NCBI GenBank assembly: GCA_949948835.1
Contig: CATLHF010000010.1
Location: forward strand, 1 to 62,431
DNA: 62,431 nt
DNA from: an uncultured Clostridia bacterium
GTDB lineage: Bacteria > Bacillota > Clostridia > TANB77 > CAG-508
Direction of reading: 5' to 3'
The notes beneath the pieces are model-generated. The model worked only from the letters and a program-made list of their open reading frames with translations, searched no databases and had not been told where the DNA came from. Made by a program: the position numbers and the translations under genes. This document shows positions 48,799 through 57,757 of this stretch, piece by piece. Each line of letters begins with the position of its first letter. Position 1 is the first letter of the stretch.

Positions 48799-49551
48799 TT
48801 AAAATGATGTTATATGTAAATATATAATTGCTAATCCATACAATAGTACAACTGTTAAGACCCCTACACAAGCTCCTGTTATAATTTCTGCTTTGGTACG
48901 CTTTCCCGTTTGGTAGCGATTAATAGAAACTAGTAAAGCAAGTACTAAGGCTAATGTAAAGATAACGACATTTCTAGTTGTTAGCCATACAATGGTAAGT
49001 GCTGCAAATGCTACTGCTGTTTGTCCACTTGGCATAAAGTCTTTTTTAATAAATTTATGATTTCTTGTTGCTGCTGCCTTTAGAGTAACAATCACTATAA
49101 CAGTTAATAATACAGAAACAAATGCTAAATGTACTGGAGAATTTGCAACTTCTTCTACCATCTTTAGGCCAATTGTACTAATTTTTTCAAAGAATAAAAA
49201 ATATGCCACAATGACTGCGTTAATTGCTGTTATCACTACAGCTCCAGCTCCCACATCTTTTGCAATTTTTGCTTTTGGATGGTAAAGGTCTGTGTACAAA
49301 TCAACTACTGTTTCAATTGCTGTATTTATCATTTCTGCTACAATAATTAGGACTACTGTAAACATTAAACATAAAAATTCTGCTTTTGATAAATCAAAAA
49401 ACAAGCTAATCAGCATAACAGCTACTGCTATAATTAACTGTTTTTTGATATTACTTTGTGTAGTAATTGCATAGATAATGCCATCTAATGCATTTTGACA
49501 TGCATCCAAAAAATTACCATTTTTCATCTTATGCGTTTCTTTTTTTTTCAT
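48799..49551 (-). CDS. Undecaprenol/diacylglycerol kinase fused to PAP2-type phosphatase domain
   Basis: 250 residues. N-terminal DgkA domain (about 10-115) with AEMINTAIETVVDLYTDLYH. C-terminal membrane domain (about 135-250) with PAP2-like motifs KAAATRNHKFIKKDF MPSGQTA and SINRYQTGKRTKAEI (SGH-type replaced by SGQ). A single protein could phosphorylate and dephosphorylate lipid carriers. Fusion known in Clostridia. It overlaps the yqf-ybeY-era neighbourhood. Confidence 0.8.
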   Translation of the reverse strand: MKKKETHKMKNGNFLDACQNALDGIIYAITTQSNIKKQLIIAVAVMLISLFFDLSKAEFLCLMFTVVLIIVAEMINTAIETVVDLYTDLYHPKAKIAKDVGAGAVVITAINAVIVAYFLFFEKISTIGLKMVEEVANSPVHLAFVSVLLTVIVIVTLKAAATRNHKFIKKDFMPSGQTAVAFAALTIVWLTTRNVVIFTLALVLALLVSINRYQTGKRTKAEIITGACVGVLTVVLLYGLAIIYLHITSF

Positions 49552-49563
49552 ATTCCCACCTAA

Positions 49564-50046
49564 CTAAATTCTTGCAATATTTAAATCTTGTAGTACTTTT
49601 TCTTCTTTTGGTCTCATTATGATTTTATCTTTTTCTTCTATATGGTCATATCCCATTAAGTGATAAAACCCATGAACTAACATATAGGCTAATTCTCTTT
49701 CAAAACTATGTCCATATTCAGTCGCTTGTTCTTCTACTCTTGCAATTGATATTACGATATCTCCTAACACATCTTCTACTAAATGTGTTTTTTTAATAAG
49801 TATTTGTGTAATTTCTTCTTTTTCAAACATAGGAAATGATAACACATCGGTTTCTTTATCAATATTTCGATATTCTTTATTTATCTTTCTTATATTTTCT
49901 GGATTTGTTAATGTAATTGCAATATACAAATTTGTTTGTAATAACCCTTCTTCTTTAAAACATTGTTTTATCACTTTTTCAATTAATTCTTCTTGCTCTT
50001 TATTTTCTTCTATTTCTAAATATTCAATTTGTACAATTTGATTCAT
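49564..50046 (-). CDS. ybeY: Endoribonuclease YbeY
   Basis: 160 residues. 16S rRNA maturation RNase. The metal-binding motif is H-G-x3-H-x5-H (VHGFYHLMGYDH, about 129-140), here with Tyr at the usual Leu. Upstream ETDVLSFPMF is also typical. The C-terminus is MRPKEEKVLQDLNI. RBS AAGTGGAG. Confidence 0.95.
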   Translation of the reverse strand: MNQIVQIEYLEIEENKEQEELIEKVIKQCFKEEGLLQTNLYIAITLTNPENIRKINKEYRNIDKETDVLSFPMFEKEEITQILIKKTHLVEDVLGDIVISIARVEEQATEYGHSFERELAYMLVHGFYHLMGYDHIEEKDKIIMRPKEEKVLQDLNIARI

Positions 50047-50060
50047 TTTTACTTCTCCAC

Positions 50061-51278
50061 TTAAGCTACTACAATTTTTTTCTTAATCGTCTTTTGTTGT
50101 GATGTTTTGCAAGTATTTTTTAAGTTTTTCATTGCTCCCATTTCTACTAATTTTTGTTTATAGAATTTAATAATTTTTTCATATTTTTCTGCTTTTACAC
50201 TAACTGCTTTTAAATCATTTCTAATAAATAGAATTTCCTTTTGTTTTAAGTATTCTGCTTGGTCTTGGTCTTTCATTTTTGTAATTTTTTTATAGTTCTC
50301 CCAGAATTTTTTGTATTCTTCTCTTTGTTTTGGTTTGTCCCAATAAATCTTAGTTGATAATAAACGAATATTATAATCTTCAATTAGGTTAATTAGCATT
50401 TCATAAGCGCTGTTTTGTTTTTTTTCATTTTTTGCCTCTATGATTAAATTTCTTGTATCTTTTAATAATTTAATATAACATTGTTCTGCTACAATTAATG
50501 GTAGGCTATGTGTAAATAGTGTTCTACTAATTCCTAGTAGCAATAACTTCTTTTCAATCATGTCCCTTTGGTCTAATTTTCCCGCTAAAAATGCACTAAA
50601 TTTATCATATTGTGAAAGTATTTCTTTATAAGATTCTTTTGGTTCTATTTCCATTTTTAATGGTAAAATGGAGACAATATATTCTTCTAATGTCTGAAAA
50701 ATATTCTCATAAATTTCATTTTTTCTTTGTTTTGTTACAAGATGATCGGCAAGTTGAATAGAATAATTTTTTAAAATTCCTTTATATAACATTTCCATTT
50801 TATTAACATAGAAAACTTGATAGCGCTTTAATAATTTTTCTTTATTTTGAGTCTGTATGGTTTCATAGTCTAGTTCTAATAAATATTTTTGTTTTCGATA
50901 TTTATATTCCATGTACTGTGTTTCTTTTAAATGCACTACCATATAATATTTTGATAAAGCATTTTTTTCAAACGGTGTTGCTGTATCATTTTTTACTTTT
51001 TTATAAATAGAATCCATAATATATTTGTCAATAGATTCTAAGTATAAAGCAAACATTTCCTCATATTTTTTTAATAACATTTCTTTTTTATTGGTTTCGT
51101 CATGGTTTTGTTCATTTGTCCAATTTTCGAAAGCTTTTAACATATTGTTTCTTTTTGCTTGAATTAATAGCCCATTAATTCCTACTTTTGTAGGAATTAG
51201 TAGTTTTGTAATTGTGCCTGTTATTTTTCCAAAGAAAGTTTTTTCTTGTTCTAATACTCGTAATCCTCTTTCTGCCAT
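50061..51278 (-). CDS. Hypothetical helical protein (405 aa) in the phoH slot
   Basis: Not recognised. All-helical, very Lys/Glu/Tyr-rich, no membrane segment or signal, no catalytic motif visible. Conserved-looking start MAERGLRVLEQEKTFFGKITG. It sits between yqfD and ybeY, where most relatives carry phoH and the HD-phosphohydrolase pgpH (yqfF); neither is present. Fourteen bases separate it from yqfD, so it is part of the same operon. Could be a lineage-specific envelope or sporulation factor. Confidence 0.6.
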   Translation of the reverse strand: MAERGLRVLEQEKTFFGKITGTITKLLIPTKVGINGLLIQAKRNNMLKAFENWTNEQNHDETNKKEMLLKKYEEMFALYLESIDKYIMDSIYKKVKNDTATPFEKNALSKYYMVVHLKETQYMEYKYRKQKYLLELDYETIQTQNKEKLLKRYQVFYVNKMEMLYKGILKNYSIQLADHLVTKQRKNEIYENIFQTLEEYIVSILPLKMEIEPKESYKEILSQYDKFSAFLAGKLDQRDMIEKKLLLLGISRTLFTHSLPLIVAEQCYIKLLKDTRNLIIEAKNEKKQNSAYEMLINLIEDYNIRLLSTKIYWDKPKQREEYKKFWENYKKITKMKDQDQAEYLKQKEILFIRNDLKAVSVKAEKYEKIIKFYKQKLVEMGAMKNLKNTCKTSQQKTIKKKIVVA

Positions 51279-51292
51279 GTTTCATCATCCTT

Positions 51293-52479
51293 TCAAAACA
51301 ATATTTTTTCCTTTGTGCCTATATTTTCAAGTACTTCATATATTAGTTCCACTTGTACTGTTTCGTCCTCTAGTTTTGAATTAATTTGTGTGTTTACAAT
51401 TTTTTCTTCTTCTTGTATTTGTTTTTTTAATTCTTCTTCTAACTTTGTAATTAATATTTGTTTTGCCTCTTCTTCCGTATAGATTACTTGCTTTTTGGTT
51501 CGTTCTTTATAGGTTGTTTTTGTGAATTCCATAGGGAAATAGAAGTTTGAAAATATTTTTAATTTTTTGCTTTCATTTATTGTATCATAATTTTCAAAAT
51601 ATGGAACCCCTTTCGGAAAATTTATTTTGAAATTGTTAATATTGATTCCGTAGTTTATTTTTTCATTTCCTGTTTCCTCTTCTATATAAGAATTTAAACT
51701 AATGGTATCTTTAGCAGAATACCAAACCTTTGCCTCAACCTCAGCCTTTGCATGTACATATCTTGTTCCGTGTATACTTTCCTTCTATCCATCCACCTAC
51801 AATTGTATTACCGCTTTGTTACAATATCTCCTACTTTTGCTAGGGCTGTACCGTTTTGCACATTTATTTTTGTAATGACACCTTCTTTATCTGAAATAAT
51901 ATTACAATATTCACTTTCGTTTATAATATCTGGTTTCTTATCTGCTTCTACTACTTCCACAATAGCATTTGTTCCCACCATTTTAATTCCAATCCATGCG
52001 ATATCATCTCTATGTAGTCGAATGTTATTAATTACTTCCTTCGTATCAACTGTGTTTTTTAACATTCCTACTTTTAACCCATATTGATTTAATTCTCTTA
52101 ATAGTTCTTCTTTTGAAAGGTTGTTATCTCCTGTTACTTCAATATTCCATACAAAATTTGAAAGTCCTATAATAATGAGTATGATTGTAATCAATAACCC
52201 AAGAAATATTTTTCTCTTTTTATACTTATGTAGTAAAAATGGTAACCCTTTCTTTTTTTCAATTTTTACATGGCATTTGGTTATTTTTGCAATTTGTCTT
52301 ATTTTTTTGAAATCTTTTATCGCAATATTGGTAAAAAGGAAGCTCGATTTTTTTCTTTTCATATTCCATAACAAAATGTTTTTACTAATGCAGATATTAA
52401 TAAATCGCTCAATAAAATATCCTTCCACACTAATTGTTGCATATCCAAATAGATAATACATCATGATTTTAACAAACAT
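51293..52479 (-). CDS. yqfD: Sporulation protein YqfD; read through two CGG +1 shifts
   Basis: Sporulation membrane protein. N-terminus with a helical segment and one TM (about 93-115, FLGLLITIILIIIGLSNFVW), followed by the SpoIVA-type POTRA-like region (VEVTGDNNLSKEELLREL). The frame runs to GDIVTK and in-phase CGG (51811-51813). Skipping C gives GNTIVGGWIEGKYT to a second in-phase CGG (51768-51770); skipping again gives GTRYVHAKAEVEAKVWYSAK and on to IGTKEKILF. With both skips the length is 395 codons exactly, the normal size for YqfD. The two sites fall in successive frames, so each must shift by +1. Confidence 0.9.
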
Positions 52480-52499
52480 TTAACTTTGTCCTCCCTTTA

Positions 52500-52793
52500 C
52501 TACTCATCTGTTATACTCTCAAAATCAATACTATCAATTGTTCCTAACACCATAATGTCATCCCCTGTCATTTCTTTTAATCGTAAATTAAAACCATTAA
52601 TATTAACTGCTCCAATATGGGTATTAATTTTTATATAGAAATCTTCATATTCTAAAATTGCTTTATAATTTTCAATTAATAATTCATGGAATCCAACCAG
52701 ACTTATTTTAGGTTCATTGCTTATAACTTCCTGTGGTAATTCTAGCATTTTTGTAATTCTTGTTTTTGTTTTTTGCCTTTTGTCTTTTCTCAT
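52500..52793 (-). CDS. yqfC: Sporulation protein YqfC (YabP/YqfC family)
   Basis: 97 residues: KTKTRITKMLELPQEVI and the family core NEPKISLVGFHELLIENYKA and YEDFYIKINTHIGAVNINGFN. Encoded before yqfD by 20 bp as in Bacillus; made under sporulation control in relatives. Confidence 0.9.
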   Translation of the reverse strand: MRKDKRQKTKTRITKMLELPQEVISNEPKISLVGFHELLIENYKAILEYEDFYIKINTHIGAVNINGFNLRLKEMTGDDIMVLGTIDSIDFESITDE

Positions 52794-52813
52794 AATTTCC
52801 TCCTGTTTTCTTA

Positions 52814-53638
52814 TTATCGTTGAAACTGATCCAAAGATTTAAATTCATATCCCATATTTTTTATCTCTTTAATAACGTAATCTAAAATATTGGTATTATC
52901 TTTTGAATTGCCGTGAAGTAAAATGACAGCTCCTGGATGGATATTATCTAGTATTTTCTTTTTTGCATATTCTTCTCTTCCTTGTTTGTTCTCATCCCAA
53001 TCATCATATGCTAAGCTCCACATAACACTGACATATCCTAAGCTGTTTGTAATATTTATTGTTCTTTCGCTAAATTCTCCTTTGGGTGGTCTTATATATT
53101 TCATTTCATAACCAAATTTCTGAAAAACTGCTGTATGTAAATCCATTACCTCTGTTTTTACTTTTTCGTCATTTAAATCTGGCATGCTTTTATGATTAAC
53201 CGTATGATTTCCTATTGTATGTCCCCCTTGTATCATTTCTTTTACCAAACCTTCTTGTGTATTCACATAGTGTGCTGTCAAGAAAAATGTAGCATTTACT
53301 TCGTTTTCTTTTAATACTTGTAAAATTCTTGGTGTATATCCCGCTTCATATCCTTCATCAAATGTTAAATAAACATACTTTTTTTCATTATTTCCCATAG
53401 CAATTCCTTTGTATCTGTCAATCAATTCTTTATTTTTATTTCCTAAATCTGGTTGAAGATGATTATTGTTCCTCTTAATTCCCCAACCTATTTTTTGATT
53501 GCTTAAACTTGGTGTAGATACATTTATTGTATTTTGATTGGTCGAATTTTCTCTCACTCCTATAATACCTACACTAATTATAAATACACTAGCAATAATA
53601 ACCATAAGTGGTTTTACTATTTTTTTCATTTCTCCCAT
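52814..53638 (-). CDS. pdaA: Delta-lactam-biosynthetic polysaccharide deacetylase PdaA-like
   Basis: 274 residues, N-terminal signal/anchor (MVIIASVFIISVGIIGV). NodB domain: LTFDEGYEAGYT (DG replaced by DE, typical of PdaA), HTIGNHTVNHKSM (zinc His), RPPKGEFSERTIN, WSLAYDDWD, LLHGNSKDNTN. It removes acetyl from MurNAc for cortex muramic-delta-lactam. Next to yqfC-yqfD, fitting a spore role. Confidence 0.9.
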   Translation of the reverse strand: MGEMKKIVKPLMVIIASVFIISVGIIGVRENSTNQNTINVSTPSLSNQKIGWGIKRNNNHLQPDLGNKNKELIDRYKGIAMGNNEKKYVYLTFDEGYEAGYTPRILQVLKENEVNATFFLTAHYVNTQEGLVKEMIQGGHTIGNHTVNHKSMPDLNDEKVKTEVMDLHTAVFQKFGYEMKYIRPPKGEFSERTINITNSLGYVSVMWSLAYDDWDENKQGREEYAKKKILDNIHPGAVILLHGNSKDNTNILDYVIKEIKNMGYEFKSLDQFQR

Positions 53639-53875
53639 TCTCCTCCTGTTTTCTTTTGCTTAATTATATGAATCTTTCGATTCTATTATTCCTTATATAA
53701 ATAATGGAGAAACAAGCAATATATCGTCTTTTTTATTTATTTTCCGCTTTTTTCCGATTTTTATTATTCTTTCTTGACATTGTTTTTAAACTAAGTTATA
53801 TTATAAAAATCTTACAGGAGATATTTACATATTTATATAAAATAAAACAAAAGAAACGGCAGGAGGGTTTAATTA

Positions 53876-54795
53876 TGAACTTTTTTCACAATGTTTACCA
53901 TCGTTTATATAATCATATTTACTTAAATATACAGTCATTTTTTCAAATGAATAAAAAAGCAAAAATCTTATGTGTTGCAGGGATCTTTTTAGCTATCACA
54001 ATCATTGTTTTACAAACTTTCATTATTACCTTTTTTAATTATGTTCCTTCTATGTTAGTAAGAATTACCATCCTTATTACTCTAGCTTCTTTCTTTTTTA
54101 CAATTTTGTTTGGTATTCATAAATCTATTAAATTAGCCGACGCCCTTCAATATTTGGAGGAAACAAATCTTTATAACACTGCTTTAAAGACATCTCATGA
54201 TCTTATAAGGGCTTTTAAACATGATTTTAGTAACATTGTGCAAGCAATTGGAGGTTATATTGCAAGCAATGATATGGAGGGATTAAAAGTTTATTACTCA
54301 CAATTATTAGATGACTGCCAAGCTTTAAATAATTTAGATACACTAAATCCTACTGTTATTAATAATCCAGCCATCTTCCGTCTTTTATCTTTAAAATATT
54401 ATAGAGCTACTGAATTAGGTATTACTTTTAATATTAATATATTTTTAAATTTGAATGAAATTAATATGAAAATTTATGATTTTTCTAGAATTTTAGGAAT
54501 TCTTTTAGATAATGCAATTGAAGCAGCTTCAGAATGTGAAAAAAAGATAATTAATGTTGAAATGAGAAAAGACCTTTCAAGAAATCGACAATTATTAATT
54601 GTAGAAAACACATGTTGTAAAAAAGATATTGATCTTGAACGAATTTTTCAAAAAGGTGTCTCCTCTAAAGCTAAAAATACTGGTCTTGGTCTTTGGAAGG
54701 TACGTCAAATTTTAAATAAAAATAGTAATTTGAATTTATACACAAGCCAAGATGGAGATCTTTTTAAGCAACAGTTAGAACTTTATAATAAATAA
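53876..54795 (+). CDS. Orphan GHKL sensor histidine kinase (SpoOB/AgrC-like)
   Basis: 306 residues from ATG 53876, chosen because GGCAGGAGGG precedes it (a longer open frame from 53704 runs over this RBS and would place a CGG in the leader). Two membrane helices (about 26-47 and 55-78), a phospho-acceptor His in FKHDFSNIVQAIGGYI (about 118-133), and a GHKL ATPase domain with LLDNAIEAASECEKKI (N-box) and GLGLWKVRQIL (G-box). AgrC/citrate-like type. No response regulator, AgrB/D or peptide gene is nearby. T-rich terminator follows. Confidence 0.82.
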
Positions 54796-54817
54796 GATTC
54801 TGTTACATTATTCCAAT

Positions 54818-54866
54818 AGAAGTTTAAAAAAAGAGCATTTTATAAAATGCTCTTTTTTAAACTTCT
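54818..54866. terminator. Bidirectional terminator, overlapping the end of the pseudouridine synthase
   Basis: Near-perfect 24-bp stem, AGAAGTTTAAAAAAAGAGCA / TGCTCTTTTTTAAACTTCT. It ends the kinase gene; on the other strand it begins inside the last three codons of the rluD-like gene. Confidence 0.9.
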
Positions 54867-55544
54867 ACATTATCTAATATTCTCCATGAACCTATCTTCT
54901 CTGGTAAACATATAAAATTCATTTCCTTTTTTGTAATTGGATGAAGAATTGTTAAGGAATATGCCCATAAGCAAATTTGTTTTCCTTTTCCTCTTGTTCC
55001 ATATTTTTGATCTCCGATAAATACCATGTCCACGGCTCGATAATTGAACACGAATTTGATGATGTCTTCCTGTATATAATTTGATTTTTAAGACAGATAA
55101 GTTTAATTGTTCATCATATTTTATTGTTTCATAATCTAATTTTGCTAGTTTTGCATTTTTAGTTTCTGGTTTTGTTACTTTACTTAAATTTGTTCTTTCA
55201 TTTTTTATAAGATAATCTTCTAATGTATCACTGCTTGGCTCTAATCTTCCATCTACTATTGTTAAATATGTTTTCTTAAATACTTTGTTACGTACTTGCT
55301 CGCTAAGCCTTGCTGCCGCCTTTGAAGTTCTTGCAAATACCATAACACCTCCAACTGGTCTATCTAAACGATGAATTAAGCCTAAGTAAACCTCCCCTGG
55401 TTTATGATATTTTTCCTTAATATATTTTTTTACTAGTGTAAGCATATCGATATCGCCTGTTTTATCTTGCTGTGACGGAATATTGGGAAATTTCTCTACC
55501 ACAATGATATGGTTATCTTCATATAGTACATTTAATTTTTCCAT
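54857..55544 (-). CDS. RluD/RsuA-superfamily rRNA pseudouridine synthase; read through one CGG +1 shift
   Basis: RluA-family enzyme without S4 domain. Start set at 55544 (MEKLNVLYEDNHIIVVEKF) because GGGAGAAATAGG precedes it. Catalytic GLIHRLDRPVGGVMVF (D at about residue 60), then RHHQIRVQLSSRGHGIY to in-phase CGG (55014-55016). Skipping the C gives IYGDQKYGTRGKGKQICLWA, the invariant family motif, to the stop at 54857. Whole number of codons (229) overall. Without it the product has an aberrant tail of about 45 residues. Exact target U unknown. Confidence 0.85.
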
Positions 55545-55545
55545 C

Positions 55546-56409
55546 CTATTTCTCCCATCGTCCAAAAATTCCACATGGTAAAACAAGATTTGAATTTGTC
55601 ATTGGTAATCCAATTTCTCCTGAAGAAAACTTGCCCCCAATTTTTTTATTCATATTAATCTGTAATAAATTTTCTAAAACTTTGGCGGAAATTCCTGTTG
55701 TATATGAATTAATTAAGAAAAAGACTGGATTATCACTTAATACTTTCATACATAAAGAAACAAGTTCTGCAATATTTTCCTCAAATTGCCATACCTCTCC
55801 ATTGGCTCCTCTACCATAAGATGGTGGATCCATCACAATTGCATCATAGGTATTACCTCTTCTAATTTCTCTATTTACAAATTTCACAACATCATCAACA
55901 ATATAGCGTACTGGTCTATCTTGTAATCCTGAGGAGATAACATTTTCTTTTGCCCATGCTACCATTCCTTTTGAACTATCTACATGGCACACACTTGCTC
56001 CTTGAGATAAACAGCTAACCGTCGCTCCACCTGTATAAGCGAATAAATTTAAAACTTTTACTTGTCTTTTTTCTTGCTTGATTTTTTCCATCATCCAGTC
56101 CCAATTAACTGCTTGCTCTGGAAACAATCCTGTATGCTTAAATCCCATTGGCTTAATATTAAATGTCAAATCTTTATAATTTATTTGCCAACTTTCTGGA
56201 AGTCTTTTTTGATAATTCCATGCTCCTCCACCTTGTTTACTACGGTTATATACAGCATGTGCATTTTTCCACATTTCTGGATTTGTTTTTTCCTTCCATA
56301 TAATTTGTGGATCTGGTCTAACTAGTACAATATTCTTCCAACGTTCTAGCTTTTCTCCATTTGCCATATCTAATATTTCATAATCTTTCCAATTATTTGA
56401 AATGTTCAT
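55546..56409 (-). CDS. Class I SAM-dependent RNA methyltransferase (RlmI-like)
   Basis: 287 residues: SAM-site VLNLFAYTGGATVSCLSQGA (about 138-157), CHVDSSKGMVAWAKEN, then the target-site DPPSYGRGANGEVWQFEEN (about 216-234). No PUA domain, so shorter than RlmI. It overlaps the IspH-like gene (56393) by 17 bp and is followed by the RluD-like gene, an RNA-modification pair. Confidence 0.88.
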   Translation of the reverse strand: MNISNNWKDYEILDMANGEKLERWKNIVLVRPDPQIIWKEKTNPEMWKNAHAVYNRSKQGGGAWNYQKRLPESWQINYKDLTFNIKPMGFKHTGLFPEQAVNWDWMMEKIKQEKRQVKVLNLFAYTGGATVSCLSQGASVCHVDSSKGMVAWAKENVISSGLQDRPVRYIVDDVVKFVNREIRRGNTYDAIVMDPPSYGRGANGEVWQFEENIAELVSLCMKVLSDNPVFFLINSYTTGISAKVLENLLQINMNKKIGGKFSSGEIGLPMTNSNLVLPCGIFGRWEK

Positions 56410-56722
56410 ATATATACCCCTCTACTTGTGTATCTCTTAATAAATCTACTATTGTCTCTAATTTACTTTGTGGCATTGCGGGATCTTGTATAATCCCTAC
56501 TGTTTTAAATCTTCTTATATAATTCAAATATAAATCGTCTATTGTTCCAGCAAGTATTGCATTTCCAACTTGCTTTAGAGAAGTTTCATATATTTTTTTC
56601 ATTTCTGGTTTTTCTTTTTCTCCCACAACAATAATTAAGTCGGCTTTTTCTGCAATTTTTTTTATTTTTTTAGTCATATTTCTTATTAAATTACTATTCG
56701 CTTTTTGTACAATTACTTCCAT
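56393..56722 (-). CDS. IspH/LytB-like C-terminal domain, stand-alone
   Basis: 109 residues resembling one lobe of IspH (HMBPP reductase): ADLIIVVGEKEKPEMKKIYE TSLKQ, then GTIDDLYLNYIRRFKTVGII and DPAMPQSKLETIVDLL, near the fold and the ATPAWIIEEV motif of the last IspH domain. All iron-sulfur cysteines are missing, so it cannot be the enzyme. May be a remnant or a small-molecule-binding relative. Overlaps the downstream methyltransferase gene. Confidence 0.55.
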   Translation of the reverse strand: MEVIVQKANSNLIRNMTKKIKKIAEKADLIIVVGEKEKPEMKKIYETSLKQVGNAILAGTIDDLYLNYIRRFKTVGIIQDPAMPQSKLETIVDLLRDTQVEGYIYEHFK

Positions 56723-56739
56723 ATTCCTTTCCTCATCCT

Positions 56740-56943
56740 TTAAATTTTAGTTAATAGTGAGAAAAAACAATAAATAAAGGTAATATCAAGAACCGTAAAA
56801 ATAATCCCCATCAGAAAAAATAATGATAATACTTTATTTTGCTTTATTTTTTCTCGTATTTTCTTTTGTATTGGATATTCAAGCTTGTCCTTTTTCATAT
56901 TATAACGAATTGTAAAAACCTCATCTTTTGCATACTCCATCAT
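56740..56943 (-). CDS. 67-aa membrane protein
   Basis: Start at ATG 56943 after AAAGGGG; a TTG-based extension has no support. N-terminal charged region (YAKDEVFTIRYNMKKDKLEY) and one membrane segment (LSLFFLMGIIFTVLDITFIY). First gene of a short operon with the IspH-like, methyltransferase and pseudouridine synthase genes. Function unknown. Confidence 0.65.
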   Translation of the reverse strand: MMEYAKDEVFTIRYNMKKDKLEYPIQKKIREKIKQNKVLSLFFLMGIIFTVLDITFIYCFFSLLTKI

Positions 56944-57101
56944 TTGTATTTCCCCTTTCAAATTTGTTCTTGTAATATATATATGAAAGTAATTGATGAA
57001 ATATGCCTTTTCTTCATTAAATCATATCATAACTTTTCCACATTTTTCAATCTTTTTTCTTATTTTTTACAAATATTTTATGTAATTTTTCGTTAAGTAG
57101 C

Positions 57102-57148
57102 AAAAATAATCAATCAAATTAACAAAAAGTATTTGATTGATTATTTTT
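57102..57148. terminator. 18-bp inverted repeat, bidirectional terminator
   Basis: AAAAATAATCAATCAAAT / ATTTGATTGATTATTTTT perfect, loop TAACAAAAAGT, flanked by A and T runs. Separates the 56740 operon from the decayed gene at 57154. Confidence 0.8.
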
Positions 57149-57153
57149 ATTTT

Positions 57154-57356
57154 TTATTGTTCTACTAGTTTAAATGGATTACTTCCATTTCCCGCATTTG
57201 TTTTGATATTATTAAACAAAGTAATAACTGGGCGTATTCCACGTGTTGCCTTGTGAGTAGCAATATATCCCCCCTTGAGATATCGTGCTAGCATCAGGCC
57301 ATATTCTAATCATGTAAACACTACTTAAAGGAGTAACGTCCCCACCAGAATAGTAA
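57154..57356 (-). pseudogene. Remnant (C-terminus) of a prepilin-like surface protein
   Basis: Translates as YSGGDVTPLSSVYMIRIWPD ASTIS and, after a one-base slip with no CGG, GGYIATHKATRGIRPVITLF NNI ... FKLVEQ stop. The core RGIRPVITL matches AIRPVVYLKTT of the intact paralogue at 57757-58942. The upstream part is lost and it abuts another pseudogene, so the locus has been rearranged. Confidence 0.65.
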
Positions 57357-57711
57357 ACTAAATTCAATTACCAAAAATAATTGAGGTTTCAAATAAAAAT
57401 GATAACTTATTAGATTGGCTATTATTTTGGGATGACCCAGAATGTGAAAGGGTGATGAAGAAAATAAAAAATTAAAACAAGCAAATGAGAAGTTAGAAAC
57501 ATTAAGTCAGGATGAGAAAATGCAACGATTAGCAGAGTTACATCAAAAAGCAATTTTTGAACTTAATACTGCTGTAAGTTCTGGTTTTAGATAAGGCAAG
57601 TACAATAAAGCAAAAGAAATTGCTAGTAAATTATTAAAGAACGGTTTTGATATAAATTTAGTACAACAAATTACTGATTTATCACTTAAAGAATTAGAAG
57701 AAATATTATAA
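57357..57711 (+). pseudogene. Decayed Rpn-type nuclease gene
   Basis: Opens in LLDWLLFWDDPECERVMKKI KN then a stop and frame change; continues in a second frame with KLKQANEKLETLSQDEKMQR LAEL, almost identical DNA to 165-259; a CAA to TAA stop follows at GFR, then a deletion removes the Gly-Ile-Glu repeat. None of these lesions involves CGG, showing what ordinary decay looks like in this genome. Confidence 0.8.
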
Positions 57712-57713
57712 AA

Positions 57714-57757
57714 AATAAAGAGTCATTTTGTTTAAAAGCAAAATAACTCTTTATTTT
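57714..57757. terminator. Bidirectional terminator
   Basis: AATAAAGAGTCATTTTG / CAAAATAACTCTTTATT stem with one mismatch, A and T runs on the two sides. It ends the decayed gene and the prepilin-like gene on the other strand. Confidence 0.85.

Noticed and set aside
53704..53875. Longer N-terminus of the GHKL kinase including KKRQEG
   Set aside because: GGCAGGAGGG is a strong RBS for ATG 53876, and the extension is low-complexity; its CGG therefore is not in a coding frame.
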